NCBI RefSeq assembly: GCF_009901525.1
Contig: NZ_CP019288.1
Location: forward strand, 186,001 to 250,000
From: Kordia antarctica
Lineage (GTDB): Bacteria > Bacteroidota > Bacteroidia > Flavobacteriales > Flavobacteriaceae
DNA length: 64,000 bases
Reading direction: 5' to 3'
Shown here: piece by piece, positions 8,479 to 16,971 of the stretch
How the letters are laid out: every line of letters begins with the position of its first letter
Position numbering within the stretch: position 1 is the first letter of the stretch
The notes under the pieces: generated by a model
Databases searched by the model: none
What the model was told of the DNA's origin: nothing
What the model saw: the letters and a program-made list of their open reading frames with translations, nothing else
Made by a program: the position numbers and the translations under genes

Positions 8479-9285
8479 ATGTCTAAAGTTGTATTAATTA
8501 CTGGTGGCTCATCAGGAATTGGAAAATCTATTGGAATTTTATTAGTTGAACAAGGCTATACTGTATACGGAACTAGCAGAAATCCTGATAAATTCAACGA
8601 TTTTACAGCTTTTAAACTCATCGCACTTGATGTCCGAAATACGGAAAGTATTCAAAAAGCATTCGCTTCAATTATAGCAGCAGAAGGTCGTTTGGATGTT
8701 TTGATAAATAATGCAGGCGTCGGAATTACAGGACCGATTGAAGAAACGCCCGATGAAGAAATCCACAAAGCTTTTCAAACCAATTTATACGGACCAATAG
8801 CTGTTATGAAAGCGGTTTTGCCACAAATGCGCGCACAAAAAAGCGGTCATATTATCAATGTAACTTCCATTGCAGGTTATATGGGTTTGCCGTATCGCGG
8901 AATTTACTCAGCTAGCAAAGGCGCTTTAGAGTTAGTCACAGAAGCAATGCGCATGGAAGTTAAGATGTTTGGCATTGAAATTGCAAATGTTGCACCAGGT
9001 GATTTTGCAACGAATATTGCCGCAGGACGTTATCATACGCCAGTTTTTGATGATTCTCCGTACAAAGAAGTTTACGAAAATATGTTGGAAGAAATGAATT
9101 CACATGTTGATAGTGGTTCAGATCCTAAAGAAATGGCAGATGCAGTTTTGAAAATTATTCAAACCAAAAAACCAAAAATTCATTACAAAGTTGGCGCGTT
9201 TATGCAAAAATTTTCTATTGTATTAAAACGAATTTTGCCAGATAAAATGTATGAGAAAATGTTAATGAATCATTATAAGTTGTAA
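8479..9285 (+). CDS. SDR family NAD(P)-dependent oxidoreductase
   Basis: The 268-residue protein is a classical short-chain dehydrogenase. The cofactor motif TGGSSGIG is at about 8-15, and NNAG at 76-79. The catalytic set is Ser in NVTSIAG, Tyr and Lys in YSASKG, with the PGDF loop after. No Asp/Arg pattern after strand 2 settles NAD versus NADP (GTSRN suggests NADP). A C-terminal helix region (MQKFSIVLKRILPDKMYEKML) resembles SDRs that associate with membranes. The substrate is unknown. It follows the SRP RNA by about 80 nt. Confidence 0.9.
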   Translation: MSKVVLITGGSSGIGKSIGILLVEQGYTVYGTSRNPDKFNDFTAFKLIALDVRNTESIQKAFASIIAAEGRLDVLINNAGVGITGPIEETPDEEIHKAFQTNLYGPIAVMKAVLPQMRAQKSGHIINVTSIAGYMGLPYRGIYSASKGALELVTEAMRMEVKMFGIEIANVAPGDFATNIAAGRYHTPVFDDSPYKEVYENMLEEMNSHVDSGSDPKEMADAVLKIIQTKKPKIHYKVGAFMQKFSIVLKRILPDKMYEKMLMNHYKL

Positions 9286-9314
9286 ATTCAGTTAATTTTA
9301 AAAATCAATCAAGA

Positions 9315-9881
9315 ATGAAAAAACAAATCAAATACATTTCGGCTTCTTTAGTACTATTATTTCTATGTAATTTCTCTGTAAATGCACAAAAAATTGAAGC
9401 ACCAAAAGGATACGATACACAAATAGGAAATGTGGTTTCTATGCTTGAAGACTTAAAAAGTCGTGTCACGAGAAGTGTTTCCAGATTATCACAAGAAGAA
9501 ACAGATTTTTTATTAGATGAAAATGCCAACAGAATTGGCGCTATGATTTATCATTTAGCGGCAACAGAAAAATATTATCAACTCTATACATTTGAAAATA
9601 GAGGATTTAATAAAGATGAAAAAGCATGGGAAACTGCGTTGGGTTTAGGAGATAATGGGCGAGAAGCTTTTATAAACAAGCCAATCAGTTATTATTTAGA
9701 TATTTGGAATGAAGTCAGAAATGAAACCTTACGACTCTTAAAAACGAAAGATGATGCTTGGTTTACTTCTGATGTGAAAGGTAGTAGTATGAATAATCAT
9801 TGGGCTTGGTATCATGTAATGGAACATCAAGCAAATCATATGGGACAAATTCGGTTGATTATTAAGAGAATTGACAATTAG
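9315..9881 (+). CDS. DinB-family protein with signal peptide
   Basis: The 188-residue protein begins with a Sec signal peptide cleaved after about residue 24 (SVNAQ). A DinB four-helix bundle follows. The expected metal-binding triad is His in MIYHLAATE and the two His of EHQANHMGQI. DinB-like proteins include thiol-dependent metal enzymes, but the exported flavobacterial versions have no known substrate. It lies 29 nt after the SDR gene and starts a run of small genes on the same strand reaching 11529. Confidence 0.85.
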   Translation: MKKQIKYISASLVLLFLCNFSVNAQKIEAPKGYDTQIGNVVSMLEDLKSRVTRSVSRLSQEETDFLLDENANRIGAMIYHLAATEKYYQLYTFENRGFNKDEKAWETALGLGDNGREAFINKPISYYLDIWNEVRNETLRLLKTKDDAWFTSDVKGSSMNNHWAWYHVMEHQANHMGQIRLIIKRIDN

Positions 9882-9894
9882 TAGCATTCAAATT

Positions 9895-10452
9895 ATGACA
9901 AACAACTCAAATACTTTTCTTCTAGAATCTAAACTAAAACGTTTAAAAATTTCGTTTGCCAAAGTAAATGGGAAGATTACTATTGGAAAACCAAAAGTTG
10001 ATTATACACAACTTTTTGGATTAATTATTCTTCCTATATTCTTAGGATTAGCGGCTTCTATATTTCTCATTACTTCAGCACCTGAATTCAGAGAATCATA
10101 TAGTGGGAAAATTTTTGGCGGAATAGTTCTCTTTTTTTCAATTGGTGTGATAAATATATTGCGAATATTAGCTAAAATGAAAGCGAATAAAGAGCTTAAA
10201 ATTTTAGAGTACAAAACAATCATTATAAAAACAAAAGAAGTTTCAAAACGTTTTGACGCTAATAATACCAAAGATTTTGAGTATACGATCAAAAAGGTTG
10301 ATAAAGAAACTTACGAAGGAAAGCTGTTTCTTATAGATACTACAAGTCAAAAACACCTAATTTTAGGCTTTGACGATGAAAATGAACAATACGTTACCGA
10401 TGATTTGTCATGGTTTTCCGATTACTTTAAAAAACACTTACAGCAAAATTAA
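9895..10452 (+). CDS. membrane protein of unknown function
   Basis: I choose the ATG at 9895, 13 nt after the DinB stop, over an upstream TTG that overlaps it. That gives 185 residues. A short cytoplasmic N-terminus is followed by two helices (LFGLIILPIFLGLAASIFLI and a second at about 65-85) and then a soluble C-terminal half with many charged residues and beta pattern (KHLILGFDDENEQY). No family is recognised. Its position in a close-packed run suggests co-transcription with its neighbours. Confidence 0.75.
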   Translation: MTNNSNTFLLESKLKRLKISFAKVNGKITIGKPKVDYTQLFGLIILPIFLGLAASIFLITSAPEFRESYSGKIFGGIVLFFSIGVINILRILAKMKANKELKILEYKTIIIKTKEVSKRFDANNTKDFEYTIKKVDKETYEGKLFLIDTTSQKHLILGFDDENEQYVTDDLSWFSDYFKKHLQQN

Positions 10453-10466
10453 TAACATAAAATAAC

Positions 10467-10841
10467 ATGCGAATACTAACTTTAATTTTTCTATTTTTTG
10501 GATTCAACTTTTCTTCAGCACAAACAGAAGCTAATGGAATTATCGGAACGTGGCAATTAACGATCACAAAAGGGAATGAAGGGAAAACACTGAATTATGA
10601 ATTAAAAAATAATAAACCAGATCCGCTCATTGATCAAGATACAATACTCACCTTTGAAGATGCTGAAACTATTCTTATTGGAATGGAAGGATTTGTGTTG
10701 AATGCTACGTATACGCTAAAAGATACGCTATTAACCATTGGAAATCGTGAATTTATAATTCAGAAAATCACGAAAGACGAATTGGTTTTCAAAGAGACAA
10801 ATGACGATTCAGGCATGGAACATACGTACGTACGAATATAA
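10467..10841 (+). CDS. small exported lipocalin-like protein
   Basis: The 124 residues start with a Sec signal peptide ([10 protein letters not shown]). A compact all-beta domain follows, opening with [13 protein letters not shown] and ending HTYVRI. This pattern is typical of the lipocalin-like proteins common in Flavobacteriaceae. There are no cysteines in the mature part and no catalytic motif. It is 14 nt behind the previous gene and 5 nt ahead of the VF530-type gene. Confidence 0.7.
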   Translation: MRILTLIFLFFGFNFSSAQTEANGIIGTWQLTITKGNEGKTLNYELKNNKPDPLIDQDTILTFEDAETILIGMEGFVLNATYTLKDTLLTIGNREFIIQKITKDELVFKETNDDSGMEHTYVRI

Positions 10842-10846
10842 TAACG

Positions 10847-11074
10847 ATGAGCAACGAACAAGTAAATAATCCGTTACACGGTGTAAAATTGGCTGAAATT
10901 GTAGAGAAATTAGTCGATTATTATGGTTTTGAAGAATTATCGGAACGCATTAATATCAACTGTTTTAAAAGTAATCCGTCGGTAAAATCGAGTTTAAAGT
11001 TTTTGCGACGAACACCTTGGGCGCGCGAAAAAGTTGAAGTTTTATATCTTCGAGTTATTAAAAAAGACTCATGA
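10847..11074 (+). CDS. VF530 family (DUF2132) DNA-binding-like protein
   Basis: The 75-residue protein matches the VF530 family over its whole length: [25 protein letters not shown] at the start (here read as [16 protein letters not shown] and following), the [21 protein letters not shown] core, and an arginine-rich end. The family is a small helical fold thought to bind DNA on structural grounds only. Its stop overlaps the next start by 4 nt (ATGA). Confidence 0.85.
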   Translation: MSNEQVNNPLHGVKLAEIVEKLVDYYGFEELSERININCFKSNPSVKSSLKFLRRTPWAREKVEVLYLRVIKKDS

Positions 11075-11529
11075 ATACCAATATTATTGAATCAAAACCT
11101 TGGTGGAAACGAAACTGGAAATCGTCTCTAGGATTGGTAATTATCATGTTAATCTTATTGTCGTATGTGTTTTCGTCAAACTTTGGAGCAATCGTTTCTG
11201 ATTACACAAAAGCATATGCAGATCCTACTTTATTTGAACTTCCGTTAGAAAAAGTACGCGCCAACAAACGTGTGCAAGAAACACTTGGAACTATTGAACC
11301 GATTGATAATATGACAATCCTAAACGGAGAAGTTCAGTATTCAAATGATAACAAAATGGTAACTTCTACTATTAAAATTACAGGCGAACACGGAAAAGCA
11401 ATGTTGGATATTTTTGCAACATTCGAAAATAATAGTTGGTTATACAAAAAGATTATTGTTAGAATCAAAAATCCGCCAGAAAAAAAAGAAACGATTCAAA
11501 TTTTAGAAACTGCAATTGTTGATGAATAA
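11071..11529 (+). CDS. Coa1-like (cytochrome oxidase assembly factor) membrane protein
   Basis: The 152-residue protein has a Trp/Lys-rich N-terminus ([13 protein letters not shown]), one transmembrane helix at about 17-36 and an external domain. This order (helix, then about 100 residues with [11 protein letters not shown] and LNGEVQY) resembles the Coa1/Tim21-like family found in Bacteroidetes next to unrelated genes. In mitochondria Coa1 helps assemble cytochrome oxidase; for the bacterial relatives a role is unproven. It ends the small-gene run. Confidence 0.7.
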   Translation: MNTNIIESKPWWKRNWKSSLGLVIIMLILLSYVFSSNFGAIVSDYTKAYADPTLFELPLEKVRANKRVQETLGTIEPIDNMTILNGEVQYSNDNKMVTSTIKITGEHGKAMLDIFATFENNSWLYKKIIVRIKNPPEKKETIQILETAIVDE

Positions 11530-11538
11530 AGCATCATT

Positions 11539-11642
11539 GAAATGCGTTGCATTGAATTAAGTCAGAAATGCGTTGCATTAAGCGAAGTCAGAAATGCGTT
11601 GCATTGAGCGAAGTCAGAAATGCGTTGCATTGAGCGAAGTCG
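11539..11642. repeat. 26-bp tandem repeat, 4 copies
   Basis: Four head-to-tail units of 26 bp (GAAATGCGTTGCATTGAGCG followed by AAGTCA) begin 10 nt after the Coa1-like gene. Units 1 and 2 differ by one to three bases, while units 3 and 4 are nearly identical. A single related copy stands at about 6836-6860. Confidence 0.95.
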
Positions 11643-11754
11643 AAATGTTAATAACTCACCAACTATTCTAAAGTGCAAGTTTCTTATCGCATCTTATAAT
11701 AGTGTAATTTTGCACTACATTGCGTTAAGGATTGATGCGGCATCCTTTTTTTGA

Positions 11755-11862
11755 AATTTTGATACGTCATTACGAGGAGGAACGACGAAGTAATCTGTTT
11801 GTTGAATGAACAGATTGCCACGAATTTTCTAAAAATTCTCGCAAAGACGTTTTGTTTCAAAA
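11755..11862. repeat. dispersed intergenic repeat with inverted ends
   Basis: The segment begins CGTCATTACGAGGAGG, passes through AACAGATTGCCACGAATTTT and ends CTCGCAAAGACGT, so its ends are roughly inverted. Related pieces occur at about 38075-38085 (GCCACGAATG) and 38150-38180 (AGATTACTTCACTC, CGTAATGAC). Minus-strand frames through it give no plausible protein. The rest of the 11530-11936 gap holds nothing else I can identify. Confidence 0.65.
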
Positions 11863-11936
11863 AAAGATACAGCGGAAAGCCTGTTAAAACGCCCAAAACA
11901 GCAAACACAACTTTTATATATTAAACTAAAGAACAC

Positions 11937-12590
11937 ATGAAATTTTTTATTGACACAGCTAACTTAGATCAAATTCGCGAAGCGCAAGCATTAGGAATTT
12001 TGGATGGTGTAACGACAAATCCTTCGCTTATGGCGAAAGAAGGAATTACAGGAAAAGAAAATATTATCAATCATTACAAAGCAATTTGCGAGATTGTTGA
12101 TGGAGATGTTTCTGCTGAGGTAATTGCGACTGATTTTGACGGAATGGTCAGAGAAGGCGAAGAATTAGCGGCGTTACACACACAAATTGTAGTGAAACTT
12201 CCAATGATTGCAGATGGAATTAAAGCGTGTAAATATTTCTCTGATAAAGGCGTTAAAACAAATGTAACTTTAGTGTTTTCGGCAGGTCAGGCATTATTAG
12301 CTGCAAAAGCTGGTGCAACGTATGTATCACCATTTATTGGACGTTTGGACGATATTTCTACAGACGGTTTGAACTTGGTTGCGGAAATTAGAATGATTTA
12401 TGATAACTACGGATATGAAACGCAAATTTTGGCAGCTTCTGTACGTCACACAATGCATATTATTGATTGTGCAAAAATTGGCGCAGATGTAATGACAGGT
12501 CCATTATCGTCAATTACTGGTTTGTTAAAACATCCATTAACGGACATCGGATTGGCTAAATTTTTAGCAGATTACAAGAAAGGAAACTAA
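11937..12590 (+). CDS. fsa: fructose-6-phosphate aldolase / transaldolase-like
   Basis: The 217-residue protein is a short class I aldolase of the transaldolase family. The N-terminus is [16 protein letters not shown], followed by DGVTTNPSL. The Schiff-base Lys is Lys87 in IVVKLPM. Also present are [22 protein letters not shown] and ILAASVRH. Proteins of this length include both true fructose-6-phosphate aldolases and small transaldolases, and sequence alone does not decide which reaction occurs. It would act in the cytosol in the non-oxidative pentose phosphate or fructose metabolism. It appears monocistronic, with a strong terminator about 85 nt downstream. Confidence 0.9.
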   Translation: MKFFIDTANLDQIREAQALGILDGVTTNPSLMAKEGITGKENIINHYKAICEIVDGDVSAEVIATDFDGMVREGEELAALHTQIVVKLPMIADGIKACKYFSDKGVKTNVTLVFSAGQALLAAKAGATYVSPFIGRLDDISTDGLNLVAEIRMIYDNYGYETQILAASVRHTMHIIDCAKIGADVMTGPLSSITGLLKHPLTDIGLAKFLADYKKGN

Positions 12591-12600
12591 ACTAATTCTA

Positions 12601-12650
12601 GCGTCACTTCGAGTTAAATTCTGAAAGAATTTTGTATCGAGAAGTGCTTG
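12601..12650. repeat. dispersed hairpin repeat, family A
   Basis: The element begins GCGTCACTTCGAGT and ends TATCGAGAAGTGCTTG, so the ends pair imperfectly. Other copies are at 36878-36925, 37998-38077, 45487-45556 and 45632-45676. Confidence 0.8.
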
Positions 12651-12673
12651 GAAATATGTATTTATTTCACAAA

Positions 12674-12709
12674 AAAAGCGTCTTTGAAATTTCAAAGACG
12701 CTTTTTTTT
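12674..12709 (+). terminator. strong terminator after the aldolase gene
   Basis: The perfect inverted repeat AAAGCGTCTTTGAAA / TTTCAAAGACGCTTT is followed by more T. The A-run on the other side could let it also serve minus-strand transcripts. The remaining 12710-12894 shows nothing identifiable. Confidence 0.9.
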
Positions 12710-12894
12710 ATTGTAGCCCGTTGTTCATTTTGAATTCAAAAGTAGGCGTAATGGACAAAATGGTTGGTCTTTTTACTGCTATTTTTATACGTCTATTTTC
12801 AATCGTAAAATTCACTCGAATTGACGAATTTTATCAAAATGTACAACGGATTATTATAGTATAGTAAAATGTCACATCGAGCAGAGTAGAGATG

Positions 12895-14313
12895 CTACTT
12901 TAATTGCTCTTTCAAGTCATTATTAAAAATACTAGCAAATGCATTTACAAAATGTCCGCTTTGATCTATGATAATTAATTTGTTAATATCAATCAACGCA
13001 AAATCTTTCAACAGACTTTCTTTATCGCCAACTCGGTATTGTTTACTTTCTTTAAAATCAAGTTCTTCTACGGCTTTTTTCCAATATTTATGATCGGTAT
13101 CTAAGCTAATTCCGACAATATTTAAGTTTGGATAGCTTTCTGCCAACGCTTTAATTTTCATCGTAATCGATTGCTTGTGTCTTAATTGTTTAGACGTCCA
13201 AAAGTATAAAATAGTTTTCCCTCGATCAGAACTTAATCTATTCATCAGAATTCTATTATGAGTTTCGTCGTACACATAAATAGTATTAGAAAACTTATTT
13301 CCAGTTTGTAAATTTTTGATTCCAGTATGAAGGTTTGAAATTTCTTCTTTAGATTCTTCGTCAGTTGCTACATTTTGGTACAGTTTGAAGAATTCGTTAT
13401 TCTTAGCAGTATCTAACGTATTATCACTATAATAGGAATACGCTGTGTAGCGAAGCAATTCGTTGCGTAAATATGGATACGTTACCAAACTATCAATCAA
13501 TGCTAATTTATTCTTATTATAGGTCAAAGAAGTATTGACCTTACGATCCTTTTTCCATGATTTTTTCATACATTCACTATAAGATGCGTTGTTAATAAAT
13601 CGCATTATATAGCGTGTATAAGGTGTATAATAACTCATAGTAGAATCATTCATATTGACACCTTTCTTATACTCAGAAAATGAGTCTTTAATCGTTAAGG
13701 TAGAATCTTTGAGTCTTCGCTTATTGAACATATTTTGATATGTTTCACGATATTCATAATCATAATACTGGATTACTTTATCTGTAAAATCTTTAAAATC
13801 ACTAGAAACAGTTGGGTTACCAATCAAGAATTTCTTCTGTTTGTTCAACTTTATATGTTGTAAGGAGTCTATTTTTTGTAAAAAATCATCACTATTCAAT
13901 TGAGAATATTGATAAACAGGTCGTTCATGTTTTTCATTCAACAAGAATAACTCAATATAAAAGGTGTTTTTTTCGGCACCTTTTCCGGTAAAAGATAAAG
14001 ATTCATCAAATGCATATGTATTCAAACGTAACAACAAACTGTCACCTTTTTCGATATTAATATACTGATGTTCGCGATTGTGAGAGAACTTATATAATCC
14101 GTTTTGGTGATTTTTTAATTTCGCCAAAAAACGATTCTTTTCATCTAGTTTTAAGGAGTCTACGAGTTTTCCTTTGTAATAAAGCATCACAAATTCGTCC
14201 GTTGGATTTATAATTTCTCCACCAAAATATGCTACATCTTCTGCATTTTTTTTAGTGGTATCATTACAACCAAAACAAATCAATATAAGTAATAATGGGG
14301 TAATATATTTCAT
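12895..14313 (-). CDS. thioredoxin-fold lipoprotein without active-site cysteines
   Basis: I choose the ATG at 14313 (MKYITPLLLILICFGCNDTT), which puts the lipobox Cys at residue 16; an upstream frame adds 11 residues without a signal. The 472-residue protein has an N-terminal DUF4369-like beta domain (YFGGEIINPTDEFVMLYY), a long helical middle, and a C-terminal thioredoxin-like fold at about 355-472 (GKTILYFWTSKQLRHKQS, NIVGISLDTDHKYWKKAVE). Where TlpA/ResA proteins have CxxC after the FW, this one has SKQLRH, so it cannot act as a disulfide oxidoreductase by the usual mechanism. It stands alone on the minus strand. Confidence 0.85.
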   Translation of the reverse strand: MKYITPLLLILICFGCNDTTKKNAEDVAYFGGEIINPTDEFVMLYYKGKLVDSLKLDEKNRFLAKLKNHQNGLYKFSHNREHQYINIEKGDSLLLRLNTYAFDESLSFTGKGAEKNTFYIELFLLNEKHERPVYQYSQLNSDDFLQKIDSLQHIKLNKQKKFLIGNPTVSSDFKDFTDKVIQYYDYEYRETYQNMFNKRRLKDSTLTIKDSFSEYKKGVNMNDSTMSYYTPYTRYIMRFINNASYSECMKKSWKKDRKVNTSLTYNKNKLALIDSLVTYPYLRNELLRYTAYSYYSDNTLDTAKNNEFFKLYQNVATDEESKEEISNLHTGIKNLQTGNKFSNTIYVYDETHNRILMNRLSSDRGKTILYFWTSKQLRHKQSITMKIKALAESYPNLNIVGISLDTDHKYWKKAVEELDFKESKQYRVGDKESLLKDFALIDINKLIIIDQSGHFVNAFASIFNNDLKEQLK

Positions 14314-14418
14314 AGTAATTTGGTCAACCTTTTCAAGTTTTAACAAAACTAACTATCACAAATGCAATACGCTGTTAACAGGCTGTTAAAAATATGTGGT
14401 AAAACGTTAAGACTAACT

Positions 14419-14605
14419 AATACCAATTATCACTTAAAATGAACCTAATAATTTGTTTCTATTGCGTCCATATTTCGACTCCGCTCAACACAGGTACTTC
14501 ACTATAAAATAAAACCGTAACGATGCTATGCTTTAATTTTCAATTTTATCTGGACGCACTATAATTCAAATTATTTTAGGCTCATTTCAAATAACAATTG
14601 GTATA
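14419..14605. mobile_element. MITE-like element with ~38-bp inverted ends
   Basis: The left end (TAATACCAATTATCACTTAA...) and the right end read inward on the other strand (TTATACCAATTGTTATTTGA...) are imperfect inverted repeats over about 38 bp. The interior has a second inverted pair (TGCGTCCATA and TCTGGACGCA). It encodes nothing. It sits 32 nt upstream of a promoter-like box for the ABC-F gene. The size and structure fit a miniature inverted-repeat element; no transposase is present and no second full copy was noticed in this window. Confidence 0.65.
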
Positions 14606-14649
14606 AGATAATATTCGATGTAAATCTTAGTATTATTCAATGTAATTCT

Positions 14650-14657
14650 TACTTTTG
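14650..14657 (+). promoter_or_regulatory. -7 box (TACTTTTG) for the ABC-F gene
   Basis: TACTTTTG fits TAnnTTTG and lies 31 nt before the ABC-F ATG. No clear TTTG is found at the -33 position. Confidence 0.45.
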
Positions 14658-14688
14658 CGCAATATATAAAGATTAAAAAAGTAAAAGA

Positions 14689-16320
14689 ATGTTATCAGTA
14701 TCTAACTTATCCGTACAATTTGGTAAACGTATATTATTTGACGATGTAAATACGTCATTCAATCAAGGAAATTGTTATGGTGTTATCGGAGCTAACGGCG
14801 CTGGTAAATCTACGTTTCTAAAAATTATTTCAGGAAAAATGGACCCAACTTCGGGACATGTCCATTTGGAACCTGGCAAACGAATGTCTGTATTAGAGCA
14901 AGATCACTATGCTTATGACGATCATACAGTACTTGAAACGGTCATTAAAGGAAACAAACCTTTATTTGCTATCAAAAAGCAAATGGATGATATCTATGCG
15001 AAAGAAGATTTCTCTGATAAAGATGGAGAACGCGTAGGAGAGTTGCAAGTGGAATTTGAAGAAATGAATGGCTGGAATGCCGATTCGGATGCAGCAGCAT
15101 TGCTTTCTAACTTAGGAATCCCAGAATCCAATCATTACACATTAATGGGTGAACTTGATGGAAAACAAAAAGTACGTGTATTATTAGCACAAGCACTTTT
15201 TGGAAATCCTGATGTATTAATCATGGATGAGCCAACAAACGACTTGGATTTTGAAACTATTTCTTGGTTGGAAAACTTCTTGGCAAATTATGACAATTGT
15301 GTCATTGTGGTTTCGCATGATAGACACTTTTTAGATTCTGTATGTACACACATTTCAGATATCGATTTCTCTAAAATAAACCACTACAGTGGAAACTATA
15401 CATTCTGGTATGAAAGTAGTCAACTAGCTGCCAGACAACGTGCACAACAAAATAAAAAATCAGAAGATAAAGCAAAAGAATTGCAAGAATTTATCCTTCG
15501 GTTTAGCGCAAACGTAGCAAAATCAAAGCAAGCAACGTCGCGTAAAAAAATGTTGGAACGTTTAAAAATTGAAGACATCAGACCTTCAAGTCGTCGTTAT
15601 CCTGCCATTATTTTTGACCGAGAACGCGAAGCTGGAGATCAAATATTACATGTAGAAGGATTATCAGCTAAAGCCGATGGCGAAATATTATTCCAAGATG
15701 TAAACATTAACCTTGCAAAAGGAGACAAAGTGGCTATTATTTCTAAAAATTCTCGTGCTACGACTGCTTTTTATGAAATAATTAATGGAAATGTAAAGGC
15801 TAACGCCGGAACGTATAATTGGGGAGTTACTACTTCGCAAGCATATTTGCCAGTTGATAACGCACCATTCTTTGACAATGATATGACTTTGGTAGATTGG
15901 TTACGTCAATGGTCAAAAACAGAAGAAGAACGCGAAGAAGTATTCGTTCGTGGATTCTTAGGAAAAATGATTTTTAGTGGAGAAGAAGCGTTAAAAACGG
16001 CAAGAGTACTTTCGGGAGGAGAAAAAGTTCGTTGTATGTTATCACGAATGATGATGATTAGAGCAAACGTATTAATGCTTGATGAACCTACAAACCACTT
16101 AGACTTAGAAAGTATTACAGCGTTTAACAACTCGTTAAAAAACTTCAAAGGAACAGTGTTGTTCACAACACACGATCATGAGTTTGCACAAACAGTTGCC
16201 AACAGAATCATTGAATTAACTCCAACAGGCGTTATTGACAGATACTCAACGTTTGAAGATTATATGGAAGACGATAAAATAAAAGAACAACGTGATAAAA
16301 TGTATAGTGTAGAAGCATAA
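14689..16320 (+). CDS. ABC-F family ATPase (YbiT-like)
   Basis: The 543-residue protein has two ABC ATPase domains and no membrane segments. Domain 1 has Walker A GANGAGKST (about 36-44), the switch DEPTNDLD and VVSHDRHFLD. The linker at about 245-300 is charged and helical. Domain 2 has signature LSGGEKVR, DEPTNHLD and FTTHDHEF; its Walker A is degenerate (ISKNSRATT), as is the signature of domain 1 (GELDGKQKVR). ABC-F proteins bind the ribosomal E site and relieve stalled translation or protect from antibiotics. This one resembles the housekeeping YbiT group rather than known resistance types. The cognate terminator follows. Confidence 0.88.
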   Translation: MLSVSNLSVQFGKRILFDDVNTSFNQGNCYGVIGANGAGKSTFLKIISGKMDPTSGHVHLEPGKRMSVLEQDHYAYDDHTVLETVIKGNKPLFAIKKQMDDIYAKEDFSDKDGERVGELQVEFEEMNGWNADSDAAALLSNLGIPESNHYTLMGELDGKQKVRVLLAQALFGNPDVLIMDEPTNDLDFETISWLENFLANYDNCVIVVSHDRHFLDSVCTHISDIDFSKINHYSGNYTFWYESSQLAARQRAQQNKKSEDKAKELQEFILRFSANVAKSKQATSRKKMLERLKIEDIRPSSRRYPAIIFDREREAGDQILHVEGLSAKADGEILFQDVNINLAKGDKVAIISKNSRATTAFYEIINGNVKANAGTYNWGVTTSQAYLPVDNAPFFDNDMTLVDWLRQWSKTEEEREEVFVRGFLGKMIFSGEEALKTARVLSGGEKVRCMLSRMMMIRANVLMLDEPTNHLDLESITAFNNSLKNFKGTVLFTTHDHEFAQTVANRIIELTPTGVIDRYSTFEDYMEDDKIKEQRDKMYSVEA

Positions 16321-16337
16321 TCACGAAAGTTTACATA

Positions 16338-16379
16338 TAAAAAAGTCCCTTGAAATATATAAATTCAAGGGACTTTTTT
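16338..16379 (+). terminator. terminator of the ABC-F gene
   Basis: AAAAAGTCCCTTGAA pairs with TTCAAGGGACTTTTTT around a short AT loop, with a T-run at the end. It also lies at the 3' side of the minus-strand peptide gene and could serve both strands. Confidence 0.88.
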
Positions 16380-16404
16380 GTTTAGACTTTTTAAAATTTT
16401 ACGA

Positions 16405-16557
16405 TTAAGGAAGTCTACAAATTCCATTATAACATGCATATGGAAAATCGCACGGTCTTCTGTGATTACAATAGCGCAATTTACCACCAATGATGTTTCG
16501 TTGCCCTTTTTTATTTATAAAAGAAAATCCGTCAAGATTTGAAATTTTATCTAACAT
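16405..16557 (-). CDS. GG-leader cysteine-rich peptide 1 (bacteriocin-like)
   Basis: This 50-residue ORF starts at the ATG at 16557. The leader MLDKISNLDGFSFINKKGQ continues to a double-glycine site (NIIGG, residues 21-25), the cut site used by peptidase-containing ABC exporters. The mature part of 25 residues has four Cys spaced C-x5-C-x5-C-x4-C (YCNHRRPCDFPYACYNGIC). It is a close paralogue of the peptide at 16972-17127, in which the leader differs more than the core. A palindromic operator and a TAnnTTTA box lie upstream, shared with three other peptide genes. Function is unknown: bacteriocin, signal peptide or disulfide-bonded effector are all possible. Confidence 0.8.
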   Translation of the reverse strand: MLDKISNLDGFSFINKKGQRNIIGGKLRYCNHRRPCDFPYACYNGICRLP

Positions 16558-16581
16558 ACTTTATAATTTTAATCGAAAGAC

Positions 16582-16628
16582 TAAATATACGAAAAAATAT
16601 ATTAAGATGAATTACGGTTTTACCGTAT
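16582..16628 (-). promoter_or_regulatory. operator and -7 box of GG peptide 1
   Basis: Read on the minus strand, the 17-mer ATACGGTAAAACCGTAA (16628-16612) contains the perfect palindrome TACGGT-AAA-ACCGTA. Twenty-two nt downstream is TATATTTA (16589-16582), then 24 nt to the ATG. The same layout is found before three other peptide genes. Confidence 0.7.
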
Positions 16629-16629
16629 A

Positions 16630-16970
16630 GTTTTTAGACTCGCTTCGCTCTTGGATTTTTAGACTCGCTTTCGCTTTTGGAAACGGCTTTGCCTTTAGTA
16701 TCGCTTCACTTCGGATTCGCTCAGTTCAGGTGCTTTTGGTATTTTAGTATGTGAATTACTTGCACATTTGATAAACTTATAAACCTTTCAACTTTTAAAC
16801 TAAAATTTTGTTGTTGGATTGTTGGGCTCGCTTCGCTTTTGGATTGTTAGACTTTCTTAGATCGTTGAGTTTTTAGATATATCAGACTTCCGTCAAGCAA
16901 AATTTGATTCAGTTTCGCATAATCAAGATTAATAGGCGAGATACTGACTAAATTTTACAATAGTTTTGCA
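16630..16970. repeat. degenerate TAGACTCGCTTCGC-type repeat block
   Basis: Between the two peptide genes, phrases such as TTTTAGACTCGCTTCGCTCT, TTTAGACTCGCTTTCGC and GGGCTCGCTTCGCTTTTGG recur with drift. They are the complement of the AGCGAAGCG phrases at 7030, 20030, 33432 and 43914. No gene is visible here. Confidence 0.65.
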
Positions 16971-16971
16971 A

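Noticed and set aside
11684-11908. Minus-strand frame of 74 codons
   Set aside because: It lies in the dispersed repeat at 11755-11862 and its composition is unlike a protein.
14689-16320. ABC-F protein as an antibiotic resistance determinant
   Set aside because: The linker and signatures resemble housekeeping YbiT-type proteins; nothing points to a resistance subclass.
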